A DNA stretch of 64,000 nt from Phenylobacterium aquaticum (GTDB lineage: Bacteria; Pseudomonadota; Alphaproteobacteria; Caulobacterales; Caulobacteraceae). The position numbers were made by a program, and so were the translations under genes. Below are positions 34,456 through 43,955 of this stretch, piece by piece. Under the pieces are notes generated by a model that saw nothing but the letters and a program-made list of their open reading frames with translations, searched no databases and was not told the DNA's origin. The stretch lies in contig NZ_JALDPT010000004.1 in assembly GCF_022695515.1 (NCBI RefSeq), positions 1 through 64,000 of the forward strand, in the 5' to 3' direction. The stretch's first letter is position 1, and each line of letters opens with the position of its first letter.

Positions 34456-36822
34456 ATGCGAAGGAAACTCGCGTTCTGTACGTCCGCCGCGGCCATCGCG
34501 CTGCTGAGCAGCGCCCAGGCGGCCGCCGCGGCGGAATCCGCCGACAAGGGCGCTCTGGTGGAGGAGGTGCTGGTCACCGGCACCAAGCGGACCACCGCAC
34601 TGCAGGAAACCCCTGTGGCCATCACCGCCATCAGCTCGGCGACCCTTGAGCAGGAGCATGTGAACACCGTCGCCGACGTGACCCGTCTGGTGCCGAGCTT
34701 CGCGGCCACCACCGAGGGCGACCACGGCGTGATCACCATGACGATGCGCGGCATCGGCAATGACAGCGCCAAGACCGAATACGCTGACCCGGAAGTCGCC
34801 CTGTTCGTCGACGGCATCTATACGCCGCGCGCCGAGGGCGCCTCGTCCCTGCTGTTCGACCTGGACTCGGTCGAAGTGCTGCGCGGTCCGCAAGGCACGC
34901 TCTGGGGCCGCAACTCGACGGTCGGCGCGGTGAACATGCAGACCGCCAAGCCCGTCCTCGGCGACAGCTTCGGCAATATCATGGTCGGCGGCGGGACCTA
35001 TAACCGGGTCGGCGCCCGCGGCGCGGTCAACATTCCGGTCAGCGACACCTTCGCGCTGCGGATCGCCTTCGCCAAGGAACAGCACGACGGCTATGTGAAG
35101 TACCAGACGCCCAAGCTGCCCTCGATCGCCAGCCAGCAGGCGGCCTATATCGCCGGCGGCGGCACGCTGGCGACCTTCAAGCCGATCAACGCCGGGACCT
35201 TTGTCCAGGCCGGGCCGCGCTACAGCGCCCAGGACCAGGCCGCGGTGCGGGTCGGCGCCCTCTACAAGCCCAGCGACAGCCTGGCCTGGAACGTCTCCTA
35301 CGAATATTTCCAGGACCGCGGCACGCCGGGCATGAACCTGATGCAGCAGCCGCGCGCCGGGGAGGACTTCTGGTCGGCCCTGATCGACGTGGCGCCCTAT
35401 CTGCACCGCGACGTCCACGCCTTCCGCAGCAATCTGAACTGGGACCTCAGCGACAAGGTCGCGCTGAGCTACATCGCCGGCTACACGCGCTTCGACGGCT
35501 CGTCGAACTTCGACCAGGACGGCGGCGCACATATCCCGACCAGCTTCGCGACCGGCGCCACCTATCAGGAAGACCGGACCAACAACTCCCGCTACTCCAA
35601 CTTCAGCCACGAGGTGTCGCTGAAGTCCAAGGGCGAGAACACGGTCGACTGGATCCTGGGCCTCTACTACGCCTCGGAAGACAACTCGATCCGCTTCGAC
35701 ATCCCGATCTTCAACGGGACCAAGGAGGGCACGGTCGGCTGGCAGGGCTCGTTCATCCAGCCCAAGGAGACGGTCCGGTCCAAGGCCGTGTTCGGTCAGG
35801 CCACCTGGCACATGACCGACAACTTCCGGCTCACCGGCGGTCTGCGGTACACGGATGATCAGCGCGCCAACAAGGGCGGCACCAACAACGCCTGGGCCTA
35901 TAATCCGGCGGTTCCCCAGGTGCCGCTCGATCCGGGCACCAACCCGCTGACCTCGCCGGCCTACACCACCTACCAGCACAATGACGGCAAGTACTCGGAC
36001 TCCAAGGCCACCTGGCTGGCCCGGGCCGACTATGACGTCAGCCACGACTTCCTGATCTATGCCAGCGTCTCCAGCGGCTACAAGTCGGGCGGTCTGCAGG
36101 ACGGCGGCGTGCCCTATGGGCCGGAAACCTTGATCAATTACGAGATCGGGACCAAGATGACGCTGCTGGACGGTCGCATGACCTTCAACAACGCCCTGTT
36201 CTACGAGGACTTCCAGGACTTCCAGTTCAGCGCCCCGGTCACCTTCGCCGGCGGCAACCGCGGTCTGGCCACCTCCAACGCCGACGGCGCCAAGGTGAAG
36301 GGCTTTGAATCGGAAATCACCTTCCGCCCGACCGCCAAGGACACCTTCCAGGTCGCCGCCTCGTTCCTGAACACCAAGCTGGGCAAGCTCCTGGCCGGGT
36401 CGAACGACTATTCGAACCTGCCGGTCTGCCCCGACAAGTCGATCAGCAATCCGTGCATGGACGTCACCGGCCACAAGCTGCCGCACGCGCCCAACGCCGC
36501 CTTCCAGGTGGTCTATCAGCACGAGTTCGACCTGCCGAACGGCGGGACCTTCTCGCCGCGGATCTCCAGCCACTTCGAGACCGCCAGCTGGCTGTCGGTG
36601 TTCAATGACGGCGCTGGCGACAAGCAGAAGGCCTATCACCGGACGGACCTGAACCTGGTCTACAAGGCGCCGGGCGACCGGCCCTGGTCGATCGAACTGT
36701 TCGCCCAGAACCTCGAGGATGGTCGGATCAAGACCAACGCCGGGGTCACCAGCGACAACATCTACACCTCCCAGTACCTCCCGCCGCGCACCGTCGGGGC
36801 CAATCTGCGGGTGGACTTCTAG
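34456..36822 (+). CDS. TonB-dependent receptor of the glucoside locus
   Basis: A 788-residue outer-membrane receptor. A signal peptide (residues 1-26, ending AAAA) precedes a TonB-box-like EEVLVTGTKR, a plug domain (VAITAISSATLEQ, TMRGIG, VEVLRGPQGTLWGRNSTVGAVN) and a 22-strand barrel ending in VGANLRVDF with terminal Phe. It probably takes up a glucoside or oligosaccharide, judging by the GH3, transporters, glucokinase and shared LacI-type operators around it; an iron role is not suggested by the context. GGGGAGAGG precedes ATG 34456. Confidence 0.9.
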   Translation: MRRKLAFCTSAAAIALLSSAQAAAAAESADKGALVEEVLVTGTKRTTALQETPVAITAISSATLEQEHVNTVADVTRLVPSFAATTEGDHGVITMTMRGIGNDSAKTEYADPEVALFVDGIYTPRAEGASSLLFDLDSVEVLRGPQGTLWGRNSTVGAVNMQTAKPVLGDSFGNIMVGGGTYNRVGARGAVNIPVSDTFALRIAFAKEQHDGYVKYQTPKLPSIASQQAAYIAGGGTLATFKPINAGTFVQAGPRYSAQDQAAVRVGALYKPSDSLAWNVSYEYFQDRGTPGMNLMQQPRAGEDFWSALIDVAPYLHRDVHAFRSNLNWDLSDKVALSYIAGYTRFDGSSNFDQDGGAHIPTSFATGATYQEDRTNNSRYSNFSHEVSLKSKGENTVDWILGLYYASEDNSIRFDIPIFNGTKEGTVGWQGSFIQPKETVRSKAVFGQATWHMTDNFRLTGGLRYTDDQRANKGGTNNAWAYNPAVPQVPLDPGTNPLTSPAYTTYQHNDGKYSDSKATWLARADYDVSHDFLIYASVSSGYKSGGLQDGGVPYGPETLINYEIGTKMTLLDGRMTFNNALFYEDFQDFQFSAPVTFAGGNRGLATSNADGAKVKGFESEITFRPTAKDTFQVAASFLNTKLGKLLAGSNDYSNLPVCPDKSISNPCMDVTGHKLPHAPNAAFQVVYQHEFDLPNGGTFSPRISSHFETASWLSVFNDGAGDKQKAYHRTDLNLVYKAPGDRPWSIELFAQNLEDGRIKTNAGVTSDNIYTSQYLPPRTVGANLRVDF

Positions 36823-36925
36823 ACCGAGAGCGGGGCCGGCGCGGCGCCGTCCAGTACGGCGACGCGCCGCCTCGTCCCCTATCCCCCGAGGGTGGCGTTC
36901 CCCCGCCCGGCCCCTCGCGTCTCCA

Positions 36926-36965
36926 GGCGGCGCGGCCCGCAGATCGCCGCGCCGCCTTTCTTTTT
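36926..36965 (+). terminator. Intrinsic terminator after the TonB receptor
   Basis: GGCGGCGCGG (36926-36935) pairs perfectly with CCGCGCCGCC (36947-36956), followed at once by TTTCTTTTT. This is a textbook Rho-independent signal. It ends only 10 bases before the GH3 ATG, leaving no room for a promoter between. Confidence 0.75.
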
Positions 36966-36975
36966 GGGTTGTCGA

Positions 36976-39422
36976 ATGCCGCAGTTCCGTCTCGCCGCCT
37001 GTGTGTCCTTCCTGGCCCTGGCCATGGCGAGTCCAGGGGCCGGGGCGGGGACGGCCTCAGGCCTGGCCCACCCGGCGATCTGGCCCAGGGCGGCCTCGCC
37101 CAAGGTGATCACCGACGCCAAGACCGAGGCCTTCATCACCGGCCTGATGGCCCAGATGTCGGTGGAGGAGAAAGTCGGCCAGACCATCCAGGGCGACATC
37201 GCCTCCATGACGCCCGACGACCTGCGCGCCCATCCCCTGGGCTCCATCCTGGCCGGCGGCAATTCCGCGCCCGACGGCGACAACCGCGCGCCGGCCGAAA
37301 AATGGCTGGCGCTGACCAACGCCTATCGCGCCGTCGCGATGGAGGCCCGGCCGGCCACACCCCGATCCCGCTCCTGACCGGCATCGACGCCGTCCACGGG
37401 CACAACAATGTGCCCGGCGCGACCATCTTCCCGCACAATATCGGCCTGGGCGCAGCCCGCGATCCCGACCTGATCCGCCGCATCGGCGCGGCGACGGCAG
37501 AAGAGGTGGGCGTCACCGGCTGGGACTGGACCTTCGGGCCCACGGTCGCCGTGCCCCGCGACGTCCGGTGGGGCCGCACCTATGAGGGCTACGCCGAGGA
37601 TCCCGAGATTTCGCGCGCCTATGCCGGCCCCATGACGCTCGGATTGCAGGGGGCGCTGCAGGCGGGCAAGCCGCTGGGGCCCCGGCATATCGCCGGCTCA
37701 GCCAAGCATTTCCTGGGCGACGGCGGCACGGCCGGCGGGAAGGACCAGGGCGACGCCGAGATCAGCGAGCACGACCTGATCGCCCTGCATGCCCAGGGCT
37801 ATCCCCCCGCCATCGACGCCGGCATCCTGACCGTGATGGCCTCGTTCTCCAGCTGGAACGGCGTCAAGCACACGGCGAACAAGAGCCTGCTGACCGATGT
37901 GCTGAAAGGTCGGATGGGGTTCCAGGGCTTCGTGGTCGGCGACTGGAACGCCCACGGCCAGGTCCCCGGCTGCACCACGGTCAGCTGCCCGGCGGCGATC
38001 AACGCCGGGCTCGACATGTACATGGCCCCCGACAGCTGGAAGGGCCTCTATGAGAACACGCTCGCCCAGGTGAAGTCCGGCGAGATCCCCATGGCGCGGC
38101 TGGACGACGCCGTGCGCCGCATCCTGCGGGTCAAGGTCAAGGCCGGGCTGTTCGCCGGGCCTCGTCCGGACGCCGGCCATTTCGACCGACTGGGCTCGCC
38201 CGACCACCGCGCGCTGGCCCGCGAGGCGGTGCGCAAGTCCCTGGTGCTCTTGAAGAACGACGGCGTCCTGCCGATCAAAGCGAACGTCCGCGTGCTGGTG
38301 GCCGGCGACGGGGCCGACGACATCGGCAAGCAGTCGGGGGGCTGGACCTACAGCTGGCAGGGCACGGGCAACACCAATGTCGACTTCCCGCACGGCCAGT
38401 CGATCTATGCCGGCATCGCCGAGGCGCTCGCCGCCGGGGGCGGCAAGGCGGAACTCTCCGTAAGCGGACAGTTCTCGCAAAAGCCCGACGTCGCCGTCGT
38501 GGTCTTCGGCGAGAACCCCTATGCCGAGTTCCAGGGCGACCAGCCCACCGTCGAGTATCAGCCCGGCGCCAAGATCGACCTGGCCCTGATCCAGCGGCTG
38601 AAGTCCCAGGGCGTGCCGGTGGTGGCGGTGTTCCTGTCCGGCCGCCCCCTGTGGGTGAACCGCGAGATCAACGCCGCCGACGCCTTCGTGGCCGCCTGGC
38701 TGCCGGGATCGGAGGGCGGCGGCGTGGCCGACGTGCTGGTCCGCCGCCCCAACGGCGCCGTGAACCACGATTTCACCGGCAGGCTGTCGTTCTCCTGGCC
38801 CAGGCGCGCCGACCAGGCGCCGCTCGATCACGGGCAGCCGGGCTATGACCCGCAGTTCGCCTATGGCTACGGCCTGAGCTACGCCCACGGGGCCGTGACC
38901 CCGAAGCTGCCGGAGGATCCCGGCGCCGTGGCCGCCCAGGTTAATCTCGACCGCTATTTCGTCGCCGGCCATGTCGCCGCGCCCTGGAGCCTCGCCCTGG
39001 AGGGCGCCGTCACCACCCGCGCCATTGACGCCGGCGCCCAGGAGAACGCCCGCCTGGCCGAATGGACCGGGCCGGGCGCCGTGGCCATCACCGGTCCCGC
39101 CGCCGACCTGTCGCGTCAGACCACCGGCGACATGGCGGTGATGATCCGCTACCGGCTGGACAGAAGCGGGACCGCGCCCGTCACCCTCGGCCTGGGCTGC
39201 GGCCCGCAATGCGGCGCGAGCCTCGACGTCAGCCGGCTGATCGGCGCCGCGCCGCTGGGCCAATGGCGGACGCTCAAGATCAAGCTCTCCTGCTTCAAGG
39301 CGGCCGGCGCGCGCATGGATCAGGTCGACGCCCCGGTGCGTCTGACCGCCTCGGCGCCCCTGGCCTTGGCCTTCAGCGAGCTGAGGCTGGTCACCAACGA
39401 GGGCGACGCCGTCTGCCCCTGA
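36976..39422 (+). pseudogene. GH3 beta-glucosidase / glucan glucohydrolase (one frameshift, probably intact)
   Basis: After repair, about 815 residues. A signal peptide (LAACVSFLALAMASPGAGA) precedes a GH3 barrel (LLTGIDAVHGHNN, GPRHIAGSAKHFLGDGGT, nucleophile Asp in FVVGDWNAHGQ), the second domain (SLVLLKNDGVLPI, AWLPGSEGGGVADVL) and an ExoP-like galactose-binding tail. It should release glucose from beta-glucosides in the periplasm. The reading frame breaks after MEARP at about 37353-37355; one added G (CCGGCC to CCGGGCC) gives PGHTPIPLLTGIDAVHG as the family requires. The ribosome site is weak. Confidence 0.87.
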
Positions 39423-40475
39423 TCAGGGGGCGGGCGGGGCGGTGGATTTCCGCAGGATCAGTTCGGAGGGGGGCAGATGGCCGACGGCGTCCTGGTCGCA
39501 GTCGGCGGCGACCTCCCCCTGGATCAGGGCCCGGGTGGCGTAGTCCGCCATCTCGACCAGGGGCTGGCGCATGGTGGTCAGCTGCGGCCGGCTGAACCGG
39601 GCGCTGGAGCTGTCGTCGAACCCCGCCACCGAGATGTGCTCGGGCGTCGACAGGCCCGCGTCGGCGATGGCCGAAAGGCAGCCCAGCGCCATGTCGTCAT
39701 TGCTGGCGAAGATGGCGGTCGGCCGCGCCGCCAGGCTCAGCAGCCGCCGGGCGGCCTCGACCCCCGACTGGAAGGTGAAGTCCCCGGCCTGGATCCAGTC
39801 CGCCTGAACCTCCAGCCCATGGGCGGCCATGGCCTCGACATAGCCCTGCTGGCGGGCGCGGCTGGAGCCGTAGCGCGCATCGCCCAGCACGAAGCCGATG
39901 CGCCGGTGGCCCAGGCCGATCAGATGCTCGGTCATCTTCGCCGCGGCGGCCCGGTCGTCCATCTTCAGGCGCAGGCCCCCGCCGACGTCCCGTTCGGGGC
40001 CCAGGCGGACGAAGGGGGTGTGGGACTTCCGCAGCAGGTCGAGCACGGTCTGGTCGTCGGAGCTGGGCGGGGTCAGCAGCACCCCGTCCGGCTTCAGGGC
40101 GGCCAGCAGATTGCCCACCTCCTGGCGAACCCGGGGCGTGTCGTGATCGATCAGCTCCAGCAGGAAATGATAGCCCAGCTCGCGGCAGGGGCCCGTGGCC
40201 CCCAGCTGGATCCGCGACAGATAGTCGGCGCCCTGCTCGCTGCGCCAATGGTCCATGGTGAGCGACGCATCGACGAATGCGGCGATGACGAAGGACTTCG
40301 ATCCCGCCAGGCTGCGCGCCGACAGATTGGGGTGATAGCCCAGGGCCTCTGCCGCGGCGGTGACCTTCTCCCGCGTCGCCGCCCGCACATTGGGCTCGGC
40401 GTTCATGACCCGCGAGACGGTCTTGATCGACACGCCCGCCTGGGCGGCCACATCATAGATCGTCACCGACGCCAT
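39423..40475 (-). CDS. LacI-family regulator of the glucoside locus
   Basis: A 350-residue repressor. N-terminal LacI helix-turn-helix (VTIYDVAAQAGVSIKTVSRVMNAE) and hinge (NLSARSLAGSKS) precede a periplasmic-binding-like sugar domain (PDGVLLTPPSSDD, GHRRIGFVLGD, AIFASNDDMALG, ISVAGFDDSSSARF). GGAAGGA precedes ATG 40475; the open frame upstream of it is not needed. It is divergent from the MFS gene and convergent with GH3. The TGACAGCGCTGTCA sites in this locus are its likely operators. Confidence 0.9.
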   Translation of the reverse strand: MASVTIYDVAAQAGVSIKTVSRVMNAEPNVRAATREKVTAAAEALGYHPNLSARSLAGSKSFVIAAFVDASLTMDHWRSEQGADYLSRIQLGATGPCRELGYHFLLELIDHDTPRVRQEVGNLLAALKPDGVLLTPPSSDDQTVLDLLRKSHTPFVRLGPERDVGGGLRLKMDDRAAAAKMTEHLIGLGHRRIGFVLGDARYGSSRARQQGYVEAMAAHGLEVQADWIQAGDFTFQSGVEAARRLLSLAARPTAIFASNDDMALGCLSAIADAGLSTPEHISVAGFDDSSSARFSRPQLTTMRQPLVEMADYATRALIQGEVAADCDQDAVGHLPPSELILRKSTAPPAP

Positions 40476-40612
40476 GGGGTCCTTCCGCTGACACTGTTCA
40501 AGCTGGAGCCTAGCATCCTGGGGCCGTTCGCAAGGCCTGATAAGCTGCAAATGCGCGCGCCGCCGAATCGGGAGCAACCCGAAACCGGCGCGGGTTCGAG
40601 GGGAGGGCGGCC

Positions 40613-41869
40613 ATGACGGCGCGCGAGGCGGGGCGTCCGGTCGAACCGGTCGGGCGCGGATTCATCGGCGGCTACACCCTGGCCCAGGTCGGGGCCTATA
40701 TCTCGTTCATGCCCCTGTTCCAGGTGCTGCTGCCGCTGAAGGCGGCCGCGCTGGATCCGGCGCACAAGACGGTGCTGCTCAGCCAGGTCGGGCTGCTGGG
40801 CGCGGTGGTGGCGGCTCTGGCCAATCTGGCGGCCGGCGCGATCAGCGACCGGACGACCTGGTCCATGGGGCGGCGGAAGCCCTGGCTGCTGATCGGCGGG
40901 GCCGGGACGCTCGCCGCCTATGGCCTGATCTACCAGGCCAGCAACGCCTTCGCCCTGATGGGGGCGATCATGGTCTTCCAGCTGGGCTTCAACTTCCTGT
41001 TCGCCGCCCTGCTGGCGGTGATGGCCGACCAGGTGCCCGACGCCCAGAAGGGCCTGGTCTCGGCCATGCTCAGCCTGGGCTATCCGCTGGGAACCCTGGT
41101 CGGCACCTCGGTGGTAGGCGGGTTGATCGCCGGCGAGGGCCTGCGGTTCGTGGCCATAGCCGTGGTGCTGGTTGCGACCCTGCTGCCCTTCACCCTGGCC
41201 CTGAAGGACCGTCCCGCACCGCGGATCGCGCGACCCCGCCGGAGTCTGGGCGAGATGCTGCGGTTCTTCTCCATCGATCCCCGCGCCCATCCGGATTTCG
41301 CCCTGGCCTGGGCCGGCCGGCTGATGGTCATCCTCGGCTTCGTGGTGGTGCAGGGCTACACCCTCTATTTCCTGCAGGACGTCCTGCACATCGGGCGATC
41401 GGGGATCGGCCGCACGCCGGCCCAGGGCCTGGCCCTGCTGACCGCCCTCTCCGCCGTGGCCAATATCGTCTTCTCGCTGCTGAGCGGCCTGATTTCCGAC
41501 CGGGTCGGTCGCCGCAAGCTGTTCGTGGCCGCCGGCGCCCTGGTCCTGGCCTTCTCCCTGGCGGCCTTCGCTCTGACCCCCAACTGGACGACGGCGATGA
41601 TCGCCTATGTCGCCTATGGCTGCGGGGCGGGCTGCTACAACGCCGTCGACATGGCCCTGATCACCCAGGTGCTGCCCTCGGCCGATGACGCAGGCAAGGA
41701 TCTCGGCCTGATCAACCTCTCCAACGCCATCCCCCAGATCATCGCCCCCCTGCTGGCCGTCTGGCTGACCAGCGTGCTCGGCGCCGACCTGCGGGCCCTG
41801 TTCCTGGTCGCCGCCGCCACCTGCGGCCTGGGCGGCCTGATCGTTCTGCCGATCCGCAGCGTGCGATAG
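40613..41869 (+). CDS. MFS sugar transporter (GPH/SUC-like)
   Basis: A 418-residue, 12-helix permease. The cytoplasmic loop after helix 2 has GAISDRTTWSMGRRKPWLLIGG, and the matching second-half loop has GLISDRVGRRKLFVAAG, as in disaccharide and glycoside MFS symporters. It probably carries a di- or trisaccharide or glucoside across the inner membrane, complementing the FHS monosaccharide carrier. GAGGGGAGGG precedes ATG 40613. No perfect LacI palindrome lies in its 137-base upstream gap; TGACACTGTTCA at about 40490 is only a half match. Confidence 0.83.
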   Translation: MTAREAGRPVEPVGRGFIGGYTLAQVGAYISFMPLFQVLLPLKAAALDPAHKTVLLSQVGLLGAVVAALANLAAGAISDRTTWSMGRRKPWLLIGGAGTLAAYGLIYQASNAFALMGAIMVFQLGFNFLFAALLAVMADQVPDAQKGLVSAMLSLGYPLGTLVGTSVVGGLIAGEGLRFVAIAVVLVATLLPFTLALKDRPAPRIARPRRSLGEMLRFFSIDPRAHPDFALAWAGRLMVILGFVVVQGYTLYFLQDVLHIGRSGIGRTPAQGLALLTALSAVANIVFSLLSGLISDRVGRRKLFVAAGALVLAFSLAAFALTPNWTTAMIAYVAYGCGAGCYNAVDMALITQVLPSADDAGKDLGLINLSNAIPQIIAPLLAVWLTSVLGADLRALFLVAAATCGLGGLIVLPIRSVR

Positions 41870-41912
41870 GCGGGGGCTCGAACGCACCAAGGTCTCCTGG
41901 CTGGACAGTGTG

Positions 41913-41926
41913 TGACAGCGCTGTCA
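41913..41926. promoter_or_regulatory. LacI-type operator before glucokinase
   Basis: TGACAGCGCTGTCA, identical to the site at 30030, lies between the MFS gene and glucokinase, centred about 100 bases before the glucokinase ATG. Confidence 0.7.
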
Positions 41927-42021
41927 ATGTATCGCCGGTTCAATGGGCGGAGACAACGGTTCTTTTCGCGCGGGGCAGGCGCCCCGGCGAAGCGCCGCGG
42001 CCGCCAAGCTCCGAGGCGTCC

Positions 42022-43023
42022 ATGTCCACGCGTCTGAAGACCAGCCCGATCCGCTTCGCCCTGCTGGGGGACCTCGGTGGCACCCATGCCCGGTTCGCCA
42101 TCGCCGAGATCGGGCCGGGCGGGGTGATGCTGCGCGACCCCATGAGCATCAAGGCCGCCGGCCATCGTACCGCCGAACATGCGGCCATGGCCTATATGGC
42201 GGCGATCGGTCTGCGCGAGCGGATCAGCCTGGCCATGATCGCCTGCGCCGGGCCCGTGACCGACGAGCGGGTCGCCCTGACCAATCTCGACTGGACCCTG
42301 ACGGCGACCGGCCTGCGCGCCCGGCTCGGCCTGGATCAGGCGGCCCTGATCAATGATCTTGAGGCGGTGGGCTGGGCCGCGCCGGAGCTGGCGCAGAGCG
42401 ATCTGCAGGTCATCGGGCCCGACTTGGCCGGCGCCGCGGCCGCCCCCATCGCGGTGGTCGGGGCCGGCACGGGCTTCAACGCCGCCAGCTGGCGGCGCGT
42501 CGACGGCCGCGAGGTGGTGCTGGTTGGCGAATGCGGCCACGCCAGCTTCGCCGCCACCGATCCCTTGGAGATGGAGGTGGTGCGCCGCCTGACCGACCGC
42601 TTTGGCCGGGTGTCGGTCGAGCGCCTGGTCTCCGGTCCGGGTATGCTGAACCTCTATCGGACGCTTTGCGAGATTGAGGCTGCGGCTCCGGCCTGCGCAC
42701 GGCCGGACCAGGTTCCCGTCCTGGCCCGCGCCGGCGACCGCCTGGCCCGCAGCGCGGTGATCCTGTTCTGCGGCCTCCTGGGCGCCGCGGCCGGGGACCT
42801 CGCCCTGACGCTTGGCGCGCGGGGCGGCGTGCTGATCGCCGGCGGCATCGCGCCTGGCCTGCTGCCCGAGCTGGCGGCCGGCGAGTTCCGCCGCCGCTTC
42901 GAGGCCAAGGGCCGGTTCCAGTCCTATCTGGCCGGCATACCGACGCGGGTGATCCTGCATCCGCACGCCGCCCTGGTCGGGGCCGGCCGGGCGCTGCTAT
43001 CGCGGGTGGGTGAGGGGGTCTAG
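42022..43023 (+). CDS. glk: Glucokinase
   Basis: A 333-residue ASKHA-fold kinase that phosphorylates glucose with ATP. Phosphate-1 loop GDLGGTHARFAIAEI, CAGPVTDERVALTNLDW, LINDLEAVGWA, VVGAGTGFNAA and GGVLIAGGIAPGLLPEL mark the Glk group, distinct from ROK kinases. It traps glucose freed by GH3 and imported by the FHS carrier. ATG 42022 gives the family N-terminus; upstream codons run through the operator. Confidence 0.93.
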   Translation: MSTRLKTSPIRFALLGDLGGTHARFAIAEIGPGGVMLRDPMSIKAAGHRTAEHAAMAYMAAIGLRERISLAMIACAGPVTDERVALTNLDWTLTATGLRARLGLDQAALINDLEAVGWAAPELAQSDLQVIGPDLAGAAAAPIAVVGAGTGFNAASWRRVDGREVVLVGECGHASFAATDPLEMEVVRRLTDRFGRVSVERLVSGPGMLNLYRTLCEIEAAAPACARPDQVPVLARAGDRLARSAVILFCGLLGAAAGDLALTLGARGGVLIAGGIAPGLLPELAAGEFRRRFEAKGRFQSYLAGIPTRVILHPHAALVGAGRALLSRVGEGV

Positions 43024-43030
43024 CGGCGGA

Positions 43031-43225
43031 TCAGGCGGCGGATTCCGAGGGCGTCTCGTCCTCGCCAAAGATCGCCATCTCCTCGGCCGTGGCCGCGGCG
43101 AACAGGTCCTGGGCCTCCACCGACCCGGCCATCAGCTCCACCGCCGCATCCGCGTCGGCCTTGGGCCAGCGCGAGAGGTCAGGCCCCAGCGTCGCCAGCT
43201 GTTCCTTCAGGTCGTCCAGGTCCAT
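43031..43225 (-). CDS. Small acidic protein overlapping the ECF sigma gene
   Basis: About 64 residues, acidic, no membrane helix: LDDLKEQLATLGPDLSRWPKADADAAVELMAGS, then EAQDLFAAATAEEMAIF. The pattern L-x-G-x-D-x-x-R-W-P recurs in small proteins next to alphaproteobacterial ECF sigma factors, suggesting an anti-sigma or regulatory role (inference). It overlaps the 3' end of the sigma gene by 47 bases in another frame, so expression is linked. ATG 43225 preferred; GTG 43231 possible. Confidence 0.6.
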   Translation of the reverse strand: MDLDDLKEQLATLGPDLSRWPKADADAAVELMAGSVEAQDLFAAATAEEMAIFGEDETPSESAA

Positions 43226-43847
43226 GGCCACAGATCTTCTTCTGCTTTTGGAGTTGGGTTCTGAGCGCTTGGCGGCCCCGCTTGAGGAGGGACCGAACCG
43301 CCTGCTCCGTCGAATCCATCGTGGTCGCTATTCTAGCGACATCGAAATCTTGGAAATAGAAGAGCATTAGAGCTTCGCGCTGGGCGTGCGGAATTTTCGC
43401 CAAGGCCGCCTTCAGCGCAACCGAAGCGTCCTTTTCCTCCAGCCGGGCGTGCTGGCTGGCCGCGAAGTCGCGGGGCCCGTCGGCGTCGGCCAGGGCCTGG
43501 ACCACCTCGTCGCGTTCCGGGGTCGGCTTGCGCTTGCGGCGCTGGTCGATGGCCTTGTTGATGGCGATCCGGCTTAGCCAGGTGGTGAACTTCGCCGCGC
43601 CCCGCGTCCATCCCGCCTGATGGCGCCAGGCGGACAGGAAGGTCTCCTGAGCGACGTCCTCGGCCTCCTGGGCGTCGCCCAGAATGTTGAACGCCAACCG
43701 ACGGATAAAGCGATTGTGCCGGTCCATCAGGATGCGCAAAGCCGCCTGGCTCCCCCGGCAGCTCGCCTCGAAGAGATCCTCGTCCGACGCCGTGCGCAGG
43801 TCCTGGGTGTCCAGGTCCGGTCGCGAGTGTTCGATGTTGAGGTACAT
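43179..43847 (-). CDS. ECF-family RNA polymerase sigma factor
   Basis: A 222-residue group-4 sigma factor. Region 2 spans about residues 28-97 (ALRILMDRHNRFIRRLAFNILGDAQEAEDVAQETFLSAW, WLSRIAINKAIDQRR). Region 4 lies at about 140-195 (LAKIPHAQREALMLFYFQDF, ARIATTMDSTEQAVRSLLKRGRQAL). The target regulon is unknown. It follows fliS by about 108 bases on the same strand; that AT-rich gap probably holds its own promoter. The overlapping small downstream gene may be its regulator. Confidence 0.9.
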   Translation of the reverse strand: MYLNIEHSRPDLDTQDLRTASDEDLFEASCRGSQAALRILMDRHNRFIRRLAFNILGDAQEAEDVAQETFLSAWRHQAGWTRGAAKFTTWLSRIAINKAIDQRRKRKPTPERDEVVQALADADGPRDFAASQHARLEEKDASVALKAALAKIPHAQREALMLFYFQDFDVARIATTMDSTEQAVRSLLKRGRQALRTQLQKQKKICGHGPGRPEGTAGDAGA

Positions 43848-43955
43848 GTGAAGAACGCCGTTCGCTCGATGTGCTGAACAACGTCACGCAATTGGGGCGC
43901 CAAAACACGATTTTGACCTAATATTCCAGAGTCCATGATCTGAATCCGAAGAATT

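Noticed and set aside
34435..36639. A 734-codon minus-strand frame over the TonB receptor
   Set aside because: Low-complexity Gly/Val/Asp-rich shadow of the receptor; receptor motifs are clear on the plus strand.
39416..39429. Palindrome CCCCTGATCAGGGG over the GH3 and LacI stop codons
   Set aside because: No loop and no T tract, so not a terminator. It arises from two abutting stop regions (TGA/TCA) and is more likely chance than an operator.
40485..40500. TGACACTGTTCA before the LacI and MFS genes as a further LacI operator
   Set aside because: Only the TGACA half matches the locus palindrome and the centre lacks CG; it is not counted as a regulon site.
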